Positions 35,998 through 45,118 of a DNA stretch of 64,000 bases are shown piece after piece (positions within the stretch are counted from its first letter, which is position 1; every line of letters begins with the position of its first letter). The position numbers and the translations under genes were made by a program. The stretch comes from Chitinophagales bacterium. Its GTDB lineage: Bacteria; Bacteroidota; Bacteroidia; Chitinophagales; Saprospiraceae. Where the stretch lies: the NCBI GenBank assembly GCA_017303875.1, contig JAFLBP010000006.1, positions 124,001-188,000 of the forward strand. The letters run 5' to 3'. The notes below the pieces were generated by a model that saw only the letters and a program-made list of their open reading frames with translations, was not told the origin of the DNA and searched no databases.

Positions 35998-36966
35998 ATG
36001 CACATACAATCATTACACATTCAAAACTTCAGGATCTTTGAAGACTTCCGACTTGAGGGGTTGAAAAGGGTAAACTTGTTTGCCGGTAAAAATAATACCG
36101 GTAAAACAGCATTGCTGGAAGCGTTACGGCTTTATATGGCTCCTTCGGAAGACTCGGTTTATATATCCATATTAGCCAACAGAGGTCAATACTCTGGTAA
36201 TACAAACAGCGACTGGAGTTCTTTTTTTAATCGCAGAACTACTGGTAAAACAGGAGATACATTTTTTAGAATTAACGGCAGATTAGAATTTCAAAGAAAA
36301 GAGCAGCCGAATATTCCTTCGCCACAGTTTCATCTTTTTTGGGACGGAACGGAAAATCCATATTTTATGTCAAATGCAAACGGTAAAAGCGCTAATACCA
36401 ACCCTCAAGATGTCGCAGTCTTCCTCCCCTTTGGCGGCGAAAAAGCCTTTCCGCTTTTGAAATTTTGGGATAAAATTGCGCTTACGCCGCTCGAAGATGA
36501 TGTAATTACCATTCTCAGAGATACCATTTTGCCAGATATTGTTCGTTTTGATATTAATCAGGAGCGTACACTGGTGCGGCTCAAAAGTGAACCCAATCCG
36601 ATTCCTTTAAAAAACCTTGGCGACGGCGCACAACGAATGTTGCAAATGGCCATCGCATTAGTAAGCGCCCGGGACAATATGCTGCTAATTGATGAAATAG
36701 AATCCGGGTTGCATTACACGGTTATTGAAAGCCTATGGCAAATCATTTTTGAATATGCACAAAAATGGAATATTCAGGTCTTTGCCACTACACATAGCTA
36801 TGATACCGTAAAGGCATTTACTTACTTGCTGGAAGATGATGCACAAAAAAATATTGGCGCTTTTTTCCGCCTGCAGCCCATTCGGGGCGGGGAACAAATT
36901 GTTGCTGTGCCGCTTACTTTTGAAGAATTAGAACTCAGCCTTACCAGTAACTTCGAACCAAGATAA
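35998..36966 (+). CDS. AAA-family (OLD/AAA_21-like) ATPase, candidate defence protein
   Basis: 322 residues, cytoplasmic. Starts MHIQSLHIQNFRIFEDFRLE, the usual SMC/OLD-like N-terminus. Walker A GKNNTGKT (30-37), ABC-type signature KNLGDGAQRMLQMA, Walker B MLLIDEIESGLH (Asp232, Glu233) and H-loop FATTHSYDTV are intact. It lacks the C-terminal TOPRIM of OLD proteins; that activity is on the next gene, 3 nt downstream. Together they match the split arrangement of PARIS-like and other OLD-related anti-phage modules. ATG 35998 is chosen by the conserved N-terminus and promoter. Confidence 0.85.
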   Translation: MHIQSLHIQNFRIFEDFRLEGLKRVNLFAGKNNTGKTALLEALRLYMAPSEDSVYISILANRGQYSGNTNSDWSSFFNRRTTGKTGDTFFRINGRLEFQRKEQPNIPSPQFHLFWDGTENPYFMSNANGKSANTNPQDVAVFLPFGGEKAFPLLKFWDKIALTPLEDDVITILRDTILPDIVRFDINQERTLVRLKSEPNPIPLKNLGDGAQRMLQMAIALVSARDNMLLIDEIESGLHYTVIESLWQIIFEYAQKWNIQVFATTHSYDTVKAFTYLLEDDAQKNIGAFFRLQPIRGGEQIVAVPLTFEELELSLTSNFEPR

Positions 36967-36969
36967 ACT

Positions 36970-37620
36970 ATGGAGCAACGTCTTATAGTGGAAGGCAATG
37001 ATGCCATTGCCTTGGCGAATATTTTTCAAAAAATTAATCTAAAACCACCCCAAGGCTACAATAATGCCCATAAATTTCAAAAAGAATTTGTTGTTAATGC
37101 ACAAGGTATAGATAACGTGACAACGCATTTAGGTGCCTTACTCAAAAAAAATATCAACAATATTGGCGTTGTACTGGATGCAGATGAAGACGCAGGCATA
37201 CGAAAAGCGCAGGTTCTCAATTTTCTACTCGCCAATAACTTTTACACAATTACTGAAATTGAAGCCGCAAAAATTATCGGGGGAGGCACACTTTATTCCG
37301 GGAGCCAAAAATCAACACTCGGGGTATGGATTATGCCCGACAATAACGCCCCTGGCTATCTGGAGCATTTTCTCGGAAATTTAATTCGTGGTAATGATGC
37401 GCTATGGCCCTACGCCAACGACGTCATCAGTAAGCTGCCCGAACAAAAATTCTCAGAAGTGAAAACTCAAAAAGCCCTGCTCCACTCGTGGTTAGCTTGG
37501 CAAAAAACACCCGGTATGCCTTTCGGACAAGCAATTCAGGCTGGCTACTTTGACTTAAATAATACTTCGGTTAGCGATTTCGCTAAATGGTTTTCTGCTA
37601 CTTTTAAATTAGAGCAATAG
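36970..37620 (+). CDS. DUF3226-like TOPRIM protein, partner of the AAA ATPase
   Basis: 216 residues. TOPRIM-like acidic pattern: Glu8 in LIVEGNDA and DxD in IGVVLDADEDAG (Asp70, Asp72). Family members (DUF3226) occur beside AAA ATPases and are suspected nucleases of OLD type. The C-terminal region is helical with a Trp-rich LLHSWLAWQKTPG. It is 3 nt after the ATPase stop, so the two are co-translated. Nuclease activity and phage defence are inferred from family and pairing only. Confidence 0.8.
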   Translation: MEQRLIVEGNDAIALANIFQKINLKPPQGYNNAHKFQKEFVVNAQGIDNVTTHLGALLKKNINNIGVVLDADEDAGIRKAQVLNFLLANNFYTITEIEAAKIIGGGTLYSGSQKSTLGVWIMPDNNAPGYLEHFLGNLIRGNDALWPYANDVISKLPEQKFSEVKTQKALLHSWLAWQKTPGMPFGQAIQAGYFDLNNTSVSDFAKWFSATFKLEQ

Positions 37621-37625
37621 TAAAA

Positions 37626-37688
37626 AATGCCCCTCAAGAAGAAACCGATATGATTAAAAACCATACGGTTCCTGCCTGAAGGGCATAT
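37626..37688. terminator. Hairpin after the ATPase/TOPRIM pair
   Basis: ATGCCCCTCA at the left pairs with TGAAGGGCAT at the right (9 of 10), with further partial pairing inside (GAAACCG / CGGTTCC). It is located between the TOPRIM gene (+) and the second metalloprotease (-) and may serve both. Confidence 0.55.
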
Positions 37689-37707
37689 CTTCTACTTTTT
37701 CATTTTT

Positions 37708-40700
37708 TTACTGCACCACCAATTTCTTCACGCCCTGCCCTGCGCTGTTGCGCACCATAACAGTGTACACACCGCGCGGCAGTTCCTGTACCGGAATATT
37801 CAGGCTGAGCGCGCCGTTGGGCATTACAAAACTGCGCAACTGACGACCAACAGCATCAAAAAGCATTACCTGCGTTTCTGCCTGGAGTGCTGTGCCAAAA
37901 CCAAGGCGCACCTCGCGGCTTGCCGGGTTGGGCGAGAGTCCGAAACTCAATTCGGCCTGCGCTTCGTTGGTACCGCTGGCAGCTGTTTGCATCACAAAGG
38001 CGCCACTCACCAAGCCGCCTGTATTGTCGCGCACCGAAAAACGGAATTGATCCTGCGCATTGAAACTTCCCCAATCGAAGAAACGCAAAGCGCCATTGTT
38101 GATGTCGGCTTGCGTGAACTCGTCGCCTACGCGCAAGGGTTGAGCCGACCAGTTCAGCCGCAGATCGCCATGCGCCGGCAGCGTCATCACCGTAAATATC
38201 AACTGCTCTGCCGTGTTGTCAGGATCTTCTGCCTTGAGCAAAGTGGAACTGATTTCCGAATTCGTTCCGGGTGTGAAGAAAAGGATATTGTTATTCACAA
38301 TGACCGGCGGATTAATGCCGATAGCACCACAAACCTCCATTTTAAATTCCAGCAACTGACCACCGGAACTGACCACTTTATCCCGTACACGGAGGGTCCA
38401 GACGCCAGTTGAATTTTGTCCGTTCATAGTCGCCAGAGAACCACTGGGTTTGTATACCGTGGCTGGATTATTGGCTGGCGGACAAGAAAGGGCGCTCGGC
38501 GCACTATCGTCCATACCAAAATTGAACGCGCCTGAATAATTGGAGCATTTGTCGGCCCAAAGTATTACTTCCGTACCGGCCGGGCTTATCAGTCGGGTAT
38601 CCAGATCACGGAACAACTGGTGAGAGCCTTTGATGCTGGTCACATTAATATCATCAATCGAGCCACCGGAAATAACAGTGATTTTAGATTCAACAGTATT
38701 TACCGTGCTGGCCGAAATGGGCTTGGGCAAGTCGTTGGCAGCAAATTCAATACAGGATTGTTTTTTCACTGCAAAAGCCTCCGTTGCCTCCCAGGCGCCG
38801 TTGCCACACTCATTCACCGGACGCACACGCCAGTAATACACAGCTCCTTCGTCGAGGAAGAAAGGCATGATGATAGAATCCTGTGTTGTGGTTGCGGTAT
38901 GAATAATATTGGCGCCTTCAAAATTCGCATTGGTGGCCACCTGAAGCTCATACAGGTTCGCGTCCGGCGCTACGTTCCAGCGGAAAATAGGCACGCGTTC
39001 CTGATTAATTGCACCATTTACCGGCGAAACCAGCGCCAAGGGGCTGAAATCATTATTGACGGTCGTAACATTAATGCTGTAGCTTTTATTGGCGGCGCCA
39101 TTGCTGCCCTTCAATACATAATCAAAGGTGGACTCCGGGAAGTTTGCCGGGAAATTCAGGGTAAGCGTCAGCGGTGTGCCCGGGGTTACCGGGTTGGCAC
39201 TAAATTCAGCCGTAACACCGGCAGGCAGATTTTCTGCAGCAAACGTAATCGGGTTTGAGAAACCGGCATTGGCCGCCAGGTCAATTTGTTGCGTTATGTT
39301 GCCAGGCAGGCAATATTGCAATTTCAAGGCGCCGGGACAGAATGAGAAATCCGGTTGCGTCGCATTTTCAATGCGGAAGTTGGCATTGGAAATATCGAAG
39401 AAAATATTGTCGGCTGCTTCCACACGGATACGCGCGGTCGTCGTCACGTTGTTGGGTACCAACACGCAGGCCTGGCCGGTGTTGGGAACGCCGCTTGCCA
39501 GGGTGATCGGGAAATCAAAACCACCATTGGTGCTCAGGCGGATGTTTACGGTTTTGCAATTAACCGGCGATTTGTCGGTATTGGCCACCTCCCAGGTAAC
39601 GGTTTGGTATTCGCCTACTTTCCAGTTGGCCGCAGAGTTGGTCGGGTAGCTCACCACAAAAGGTCCTGCCTGTGCCGTACTTTTAAAACGCACCAAAGCC
39701 TGCGATACGCCCCCGACGCCGGGGTGGTTGTCGCGAACCGTCACCTTGAACTTCAGATCACGGCTGTAATTGGGCAAAATCTCGCGGGTGCTGGTGGTGT
39801 TGGTCACTAAGTTGGTTACAATCGGAAACATACGCGTGCCGGAAGTAGATGGGTTCCGGGAACGGAAAAGCGGCGAAGTTAGCGAATATTCGCCAAGCGG
39901 GTGTTGCGGCCCCAGGTCATATTGTTCCCAGCAATAGGTCAACCCATTGTCTTCAGCATCTGTAGCGGTGGCTTTCAGTTCAAAGGGCGTGCTGATCGGA
40001 ATAGAAAAACCATCCACGTAATTGACTGTAATATCGGGCGCGGTATTATCGGATTCGAGCAGAGTACCGCAAGTATTACCCTCGTCGTTGTAGATCCAGT
40101 TATTTACCTGTTCGATGGAGGCTACGTGGTAATATGCATCGCCGTCGCCCACTACATTGTTTACACCCGAACAAGCACCTGCATAACTCATAATGGTAGA
40201 GCCACTGCCGGGTTCAAAAGCTGTTCCGCCCGCACGTTGTGCATTGGCATCTTCCGAGCAGTCGTTCCAGGTATGGCTGCCGGAGAGCTGGTGGCAAATT
40301 TCGTGTGCAGCCACTTCATAAAAATACTCGCCAATCGGCGGCGCACCGTTGGAAGAACCGCGTGCTTTACCAAAAATATTGCACACCCGGCCACCGGCAA
40401 TACCAATGGCAAAACCGGAAACATACACGCCGAATACGTGGCCGATGTCGTAGCTGCTGCTGCCGATAATGGGGTTGATGGCGCCCGGGTTCTGGCCCAT
40501 CCAGTCGTCGGCGCCATTACCGGTATAAGGGTCGGTGTTGGGATCGGTGAAAATGATCTGGTCGTTGTTGGCAATCAGTTCAAGGCGCATGGAAAAGTCG
40601 CGCTCCTGAATGGCCACGATATAATTGAGCGCCGTCACGATGGCATTCAATGCGGCTTCCTTAGCTGGCAATGCCGGTTGAAGGCCACTGTGGTAAACCG

Positions 40701-41397
40701 TAAATTCGCCTTTAGCGGCAACGGCAAAGCGATACTTTTTCAACTTTACTGCCGTACCACTGAGGTTTTCAACAAAAAATTCATTGTACTGCTTGTTTGC
40801 TTTAAAAGGCTCTTCGCCATTCAGCAATTCGTGTTCGTTGGTGGAACAAAGGCGACTGACGTCGGCTGGCACCAGGTCACTAAAGTTCAGGTCTTCCACC
40901 CGGTAAGCCATGTAGTACTGCTGCTGTCCTTCGGCATAGGGGCGTACTACCTGCACGCCGCCTTCGGGCAAAAACAGATAAGCATGAAAGCCGCTGCTCG
41001 TCAGACCGAGGCGTACGCTCGTGCCCGAACCATCGCTTGCCATACCGGAATAGGTTTTGATACCCGGATATTTGGCGGCCAGCTCAGCTGCTATAATCGG
41101 CGACTCCTGAAGTTTAAAGGTCTGCATAATGCCATCGGCCATGGGCAAATCAAGCAGCGGAGCTTGTTGCGTGGCTTCGGTACTGAACTCCATCGGCGCA
41201 CTGGATAAGACCTGGCGCATTGCCGGCAAATCCATTTCAAAAGCACTAAACGACGATGGTTTCAAAACCCGCAGATTGCTTTCCGGCAGGTTGATTTGCG
41301 TTGGAGCAATCGGACGCCAGGGAGACGCAGCTTTTTGTGCCTGCGCCGTCGAGAAACATCCGAAGGCCAATAAAAAGAGGTAAAATTTTAAACGCAT
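37708..41397 (-). CDS. Secreted reprolysin-like zinc metalloprotease with P/Homo B domain and T9SS type A signal
   Basis: 1,229 residues, full paralogue of the protein at 32.2-35.9 kb with the same architecture: signal peptide (MRLKFYLFLLAFGCFSTAQA), propeptide, catalytic domain with an intact zinc site HEICHQLSGSH (His365, Glu366, His369, His375), fibronectin-like modules, P/Homo B (SIKGSHQLFRDLDTRLISPAG; CSNYSGAFNFG), cadherin-like domain, and type A sorting domain (GLSPNPASREVRLGFG ... RGVYTVMV). Exported by T9SS to the surface or medium. Probably a digestive or interbacterial protease; the substrate is unknown. A TTG at 41424 is upstream but the signal peptide sets 41397. Confidence 0.9.
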   Translation of the reverse strand: MRLKFYLFLLAFGCFSTAQAQKAASPWRPIAPTQINLPESNLRVLKPSSFSAFEMDLPAMRQVLSSAPMEFSTEATQQAPLLDLPMADGIMQTFKLQESPIIAAELAAKYPGIKTYSGMASDGSGTSVRLGLTSSGFHAYLFLPEGGVQVVRPYAEGQQQYYMAYRVEDLNFSDLVPADVSRLCSTNEHELLNGEEPFKANKQYNEFFVENLSGTAVKLKKYRFAVAAKGEFTVYHSGLQPALPAKEAALNAIVTALNYIVAIQERDFSMRLELIANNDQIIFTDPNTDPYTGNGADDWMGQNPGAINPIIGSSSYDIGHVFGVYVSGFAIGIAGGRVCNIFGKARGSSNGAPPIGEYFYEVAAHEICHQLSGSHTWNDCSEDANAQRAGGTAFEPGSGSTIMSYAGACSGVNNVVGDGDAYYHVASIEQVNNWIYNDEGNTCGTLLESDNTAPDITVNYVDGFSIPISTPFELKATATDAEDNGLTYCWEQYDLGPQHPLGEYSLTSPLFRSRNPSTSGTRMFPIVTNLVTNTTSTREILPNYSRDLKFKVTVRDNHPGVGGVSQALVRFKSTAQAGPFVVSYPTNSAANWKVGEYQTVTWEVANTDKSPVNCKTVNIRLSTNGGFDFPITLASGVPNTGQACVLVPNNVTTTARIRVEAADNIFFDISNANFRIENATQPDFSFCPGALKLQYCLPGNITQQIDLAANAGFSNPITFAAENLPAGVTAEFSANPVTPGTPLTLTLNFPANFPESTFDYVLKGSNGAANKSYSINVTTVNNDFSPLALVSPVNGAINQERVPIFRWNVAPDANLYELQVATNANFEGANIIHTATTTQDSIIMPFFLDEGAVYYWRVRPVNECGNGAWEATEAFAVKKQSCIEFAANDLPKPISASTVNTVESKITVISGGSIDDINVTSIKGSHQLFRDLDTRLISPAGTEVILWADKCSNYSGAFNFGMDDSAPSALSCPPANNPATVYKPSGSLATMNGQNSTGVWTLRVRDKVVSSGGQLLEFKMEVCGAIGINPPVIVNNNILFFTPGTNSEISSTLLKAEDPDNTAEQLIFTVMTLPAHGDLRLNWSAQPLRVGDEFTQADINNGALRFFDWGSFNAQDQFRFSVRDNTGGLVSGAFVMQTAASGTNEAQAELSFGLSPNPASREVRLGFGTALQAETQVMLFDAVGRQLRSFVMPNGALSLNIPVQELPRGVYTVMVRNSAGQGVKKLVVQ

Positions 41398-41491
41398 GGG
41401 TTGAATGATTGTATTTGGCGCCAAAATTCAGGAATTTATACATTCATTTTCAGAATTTCAGCAGGTTTGCTTTTTACGGACTTAAAAAAAC

Positions 41492-42958
41492 TCACACCCT
41501 TACCAACACCAAACGCAGGCGGTTCCGGAATTCTGAAGGGATCAGACATTCTGAAGCATTGAGTTGCAGGGCATCGCGGAAACGCAGGCGCAGGTTTTTC
41601 TGGGCGGTGTTCAGCAGGGTATTGCGGTCGAAATCGCCCACCGGCGTTACGATATATTCGCTACACGAGTTTTCATATTTCACTTCATCATTAAACAGGA
41701 AATGCAGGCGGTCGTGCGCACGCATGAGGAAGAAGGAAGAGAAGGTCGCGTCGTCGTCCTGAGAGTATTGTTTTTTATGCAAAACGGTTTTCCATTGTAC
41801 TGCGCCATCGGGCTGGAACGCGATGAGAAACATGTCATCATAATAATAATCAATAATACTTCTGGCGGAATTCCCGTCGCGCAGCAAGCCGCGGCCCGTA
41901 CCACCGGTACCACGCAGCACTTCATGGTTGCGCTCCACAATCATAACCCCGCCGCCGTCTTCTCTTGGCACCACGTGTACCACATCCCCGTCATCAATGC
42001 CTTTGGTACTTTCCACATCCTTGCGCCGCAGGATGGAAATAAACTGTTCATCGAAGGGTACATATTGAGGTTTTACCCGAACACTGTCGCCCGGTTTGAT
42101 GGATACAAAGAAAGCGCCGTCGGCGCGTTCGCGTGTTTTTTCGGAACCCAGGCCAGCGCCCAATACCCGTTTATTGACATTATCAAATACAAACCCAACT
42201 GAGTGTACGAGAAAATCAGGCAATAATGCCCGGCTGATCGCCACTTTTCCCGCGCCATAAATAGAGGAAACCTGAATGGTGTGGTCCTCAATTTTCCCTT
42301 TTCGGTTGTTAAATTCCGTTACAATATGCACCTGTCCTTCGTTGCTCAACAGCAGGGATTTGAGTTGCGACTCCAGAAAGTCCTGCTCAAACTCGATGGT
42401 TTGTTCCCAAAGTACTTTCAGGGTGTCTAATCGGAAACAAATAATTTCCAGCATGCGCGGTTTGGGGGTATTGTATACCGCCATCACCTTGCGGTTTTCG
42501 CTGCGCAAGACATGCAGCTCGGGGGGCAAAAAAGTGCGGTCGCTGTAGGTGCGCAGGGCTATTGAATCTTTAAGTGCCGCGCCGGGATTGTATTGATTTA
42601 TCCGGAGGTAATTCATACCGCGCTTTCGTACCGTGTAGATCAGGTTAAAATCATCATCGCCGGCAGAGCTGGCCAGCAGCGTGGTGTTTTTTCGATCAAA
42701 CTCTTCCAGCTCCCGATTCCAGGCCGGGCGCATCTGGTTATCGTAAGCCTGTATTTCAAAGCCTTCGTATTTATCCCGGAACAAAAGGATGCGATCGCGC
42801 AGGCGACCAATCAGTTCATAGCCATAATCATTGCGGATGACCAAAGGCTCGGAGACCTTTATGTTTTGCGCAAATGCGACAAACGCCAAAATGGTTAATA
42901 CGGGAATCAGTAAAACCCTGATGCAGTAGCCTTTCAACATAGTCCTGAGAGTTTTCAT
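41492..42958 (-). CDS. Hypothetical secreted protein
   Basis: 488 residues. N-terminal signal peptide (about 10-30, VLLIPVLTILAFVAFAQ). The remainder is beta-rich with regularly spaced W/F/Y-containing strands (MRPAWNRELEEF, LKVLWEQTIEF, GAVQWKTVLHK), reminiscent of a beta-propeller, but no family is recognised. No sorting domain, so it is likely periplasmic or outer-membrane associated. Its stop lies 94 nt upstream of the metalloprotease start on the same strand. Confidence 0.7.
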   Translation of the reverse strand: MKTLRTMLKGYCIRVLLIPVLTILAFVAFAQNIKVSEPLVIRNDYGYELIGRLRDRILLFRDKYEGFEIQAYDNQMRPAWNRELEEFDRKNTTLLASSAGDDDFNLIYTVRKRGMNYLRINQYNPGAALKDSIALRTYSDRTFLPPELHVLRSENRKVMAVYNTPKPRMLEIICFRLDTLKVLWEQTIEFEQDFLESQLKSLLLSNEGQVHIVTEFNNRKGKIEDHTIQVSSIYGAGKVAISRALLPDFLVHSVGFVFDNVNKRVLGAGLGSEKTRERADGAFFVSIKPGDSVRVKPQYVPFDEQFISILRRKDVESTKGIDDGDVVHVVPREDGGGVMIVERNHEVLRGTGGTGRGLLRDGNSARSIIDYYYDDMFLIAFQPDGAVQWKTVLHKKQYSQDDDATFSSFFLMRAHDRLHFLFNDEVKYENSCSEYIVTPVGDFDRNTLLNTAQKNLRLRFRDALQLNASECLIPSEFRNRLRLVLVRV

Positions 42959-42997
42959 GGTAAACGCATAGGGAGTACCAGGTGTTTTTAGATCGCA

Positions 42998-43039
42998 GAT
43001 AAAAGGGGGATGATCTGCTAAAAATCATCCCCCTTTATC
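42998..43039. terminator. Bidirectional hairpin terminator
   Basis: GATAAAAGGGGGATGAT pairs with ATCATCCCCCTTTATC (one-base bulge) around a 9-nt loop. It follows the alpha/beta hydrolase stop (43046, minus strand). Confidence 0.75.
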
Positions 43040-43045
43040 GAAAAA

Positions 43046-43813
43046 CTATGCAGCCGTTACTTCCCGGAGAAATGCTTCCAGCAACTCATTAAAGTCGTTG
43101 GGTTTTTCCATCATGGGGGCGTGGCCGCATTTATCAATAAAATGCAGGCGGGAATTGGCGATCAACTCGTGGAATTTTTCACCCACAAACGGAGGGGTCA
43201 CATTATCCTGTTTACCCCAAATGAGCAGGGTAGGCGCCTTGATGTTTTTCAGCTTGTCGCCGAGGTTGTGGCGCACCGCCGATTTGGCCGTAGCCACTAC
43301 GCGGATGGCTTTGCCCCGGTCATTGACGATTCCGAACACTTCATCCACTAATTCCTGACTGGCCACAGCAGGGTCGTAGAACGTGTCGGCTGTTTTTTTC
43401 TTGATGTATTCGTAGTCGCCGCGTTTGGGAAAAGCCGTTCCGAAAGCACTTTCAAACAGCCCCGAACTTCCGGTCAGGGTGATGGAGTTAATCCGTTCCG
43501 GATAACCCAGCGCATAAAGCAACGCGATGTGCCCACCCAAAGAGTTGCCCAAAAGGTTTACTTTGTCATACCCTTTATAGGTCACAAAGCGATTGACAAA
43601 ATCAACCAGTCCGGAAACTGAAACTTCCAGAATGGGCAATTCATAAATCGGCAGCATCGGCACCACAACGTTATAGTTGTCGGAGAAGCGATTAATAATG
43701 CCTTCAAAATTGCTCAAGGCACCGAATAAGCCGTGCAGCAGCATAAGGTTCGGACCATCAGATCCTGACTCGATGTAACGAAATCCGTTTTCCTCTTTAA
43801 TTTCTACCTTCAT
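43046..43813 (-). CDS. Alpha/beta hydrolase
   Basis: 255 residues, cytoplasmic. Oxyanion region LMLLHGLFG (23-31), nucleophile elbow GNSLGG with Ser91, acid in LLIWGKQDNVTPP, and base His in DKCGHAPMME near the C-terminus. Similar in form to meta-cleavage-product hydrolases and small esterases; substrate not predictable. Promoter at 43844-43851; strong terminator downstream, so monocistronic. Confidence 0.88.
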   Translation of the reverse strand: MKVEIKEENGFRYIESGSDGPNLMLLHGLFGALSNFEGIINRFSDNYNVVVPMLPIYELPILEVSVSGLVDFVNRFVTYKGYDKVNLLGNSLGGHIALLYALGYPERINSITLTGSSGLFESAFGTAFPKRGDYEYIKKKTADTFYDPAVASQELVDEVFGIVNDRGKAIRVVATAKSAVRHNLGDKLKNIKAPTLLIWGKQDNVTPPFVGEKFHELIANSRLHFIDKCGHAPMMEKPNDFNELLEAFLREVTAA

Positions 43814-43843
43814 GTGAGCGGTGGATTAACAAACGATGAGCGG

Positions 43844-43851
43844 CAAAAATA
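43844..43851 (-). promoter_or_regulatory. -7 promoter element for the alpha/beta hydrolase
   Basis: The minus strand reads TATTTTTG (TAnnTTTG), 30 nt upstream of the ATG. Confidence 0.5.
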
Positions 43852-43932
43852 GAAAAAGATTTGATGCCATCGCATATCCGCAGAAGCATCTGTTTCAAAC
43901 TGATGCTTTTTAGGCACAAAGTCCCGAATTCT

Positions 43933-45036
43933 TCAGGCGCGATGCGCACGCAATTGCACACCCGACCATTGATAGGCGGTGTATAAAACAGTTGATAATA
44001 ACAGTACGGCACCTGCCTGGTGGGCCACACCGAGGTCGACCGGAATAGTGCCCCGACAATTAATCAGGGTCAGAATGCCCAATACTATTTGTAAAGTCAA
44101 TGCGCCCAACATCATCCAATAGCTGCGGCGCATCCGTGTGTTGCTCGCCGAATGCTGCCAGTGTTGCCATACAAACCAACCGATCAGCAGGGTCAGCAGG
44201 TAGGCCATATTGCGATGCAGGAACTGTATCAGCGTTGGCACAAACGGGTTGGAGTCATAATGCATGAAACTGTCGAGTGTCCAGTTGGCGCCATCGCTCA
44301 AAACCGAGGGCCAAAAACCGCCGTCCATATCGGGCCAGCTCGGATAAAGCAAGCCGGCCTTTGTGCCCGACATCATGGCGCCCAGCGCTATTTGTACAAA
44401 GCTCAACACGATGAGCGTCCATGCCCAGCGCCATCCTTTGGCCGATTGGCGTACGGCAGGGTAGGGCTGGTACGCGATAAAGACCGTCCAGAGGAGCCAT
44501 GCAAAAATGATAATGCCCATAGTGAGGTGCAGGGTAAGGTTGTAGGCATTTACCCAGGGGCGTTTTATCAAGCCGCTTGCCACCATAATCCATCCGAAGA
44601 AACCTTCTATTCCGGCCAGCAGCACCACGATCAGCAAGCGCCGGGAGAGCCTGCGCGTGAGCATACGCCGCCACAGAAACCATCCGTAAGGGAATACAAA
44701 GACAAAAAACATGAGCCTGGCCCACAGGCGGTGGAAATATTCCCAGAAGTAGATGAACTTGAATTCGCTCATCGACATGCCCTGATTGATTTTTTGATAC
44801 TGCGGTGTAGCCTTATACAGCTCAAAAGCTTCCTGCCAGGCTTGTTCTCCGATGGGGGGCATTGTGCCCGTTACAATTTCCCAGCGGGTAATACTCAGAC
44901 CGCTTCCGGTCAGACGCGTTATTCCACCGATGGCAATTTGTAAAAAAACCATTACCACACCGGCAATGACCCACCATTTAACCCAGCGGCTTACCTGATT
45001 TTCGTCGCTTAAATAACGGCTCGTTGTGCGCTCCAT
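43933..45036 (-). CDS. Heme A synthase (COX15/CtaA family)
   Basis: Inner-membrane enzyme oxidising the C8 methyl of heme O to heme A for cytochrome oxidase. 367 residues with eight predicted transmembrane helices in two similar halves. Conserved GGITRLTGSGLSITRWEIVTG is visible near residues 37-57 (shown in part), EYFHRLWARLM has the heme-ligand His, and QFLHRNMAYL and VDLGVAHQAGAVLLL carry the others. Type-1 (COX15-like) with the GxMPP loop TGTMPPIGEQAW. The start at 45036 fits the promoter at 45071-45078. Confidence 0.92.
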   Translation of the reverse strand: MERTTSRYLSDENQVSRWVKWWVIAGVVMVFLQIAIGGITRLTGSGLSITRWEIVTGTMPPIGEQAWQEAFELYKATPQYQKINQGMSMSEFKFIYFWEYFHRLWARLMFFVFVFPYGWFLWRRMLTRRLSRRLLIVVLLAGIEGFFGWIMVASGLIKRPWVNAYNLTLHLTMGIIIFAWLLWTVFIAYQPYPAVRQSAKGWRWAWTLIVLSFVQIALGAMMSGTKAGLLYPSWPDMDGGFWPSVLSDGANWTLDSFMHYDSNPFVPTLIQFLHRNMAYLLTLLIGWFVWQHWQHSASNTRMRRSYWMMLGALTLQIVLGILTLINCRGTIPVDLGVAHQAGAVLLLSTVLYTAYQWSGVQLRAHRA

Positions 45037-45070
45037 AATACTTGTGTTTTGTTGCTTCACTGAAACGGGG

Positions 45071-45078
45071 CAAATGTA
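45071..45078 (-). promoter_or_regulatory. -7 promoter element for heme A synthase
   Basis: The minus strand reads TACATTTG (TAnnTTTG), 34 nt upstream of the ATG. Confidence 0.55.
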
Positions 45079-45118
45079 GAACAGTTCACAATGCACTTAT
45101 TCACTTTTAAGCTTCTGA

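Noticed and set aside
39901..41208. 435-codon plus-strand ORF
   Set aside because: Antisense to the second metalloprotease, whose motifs and signal peptide are clear on the minus strand.
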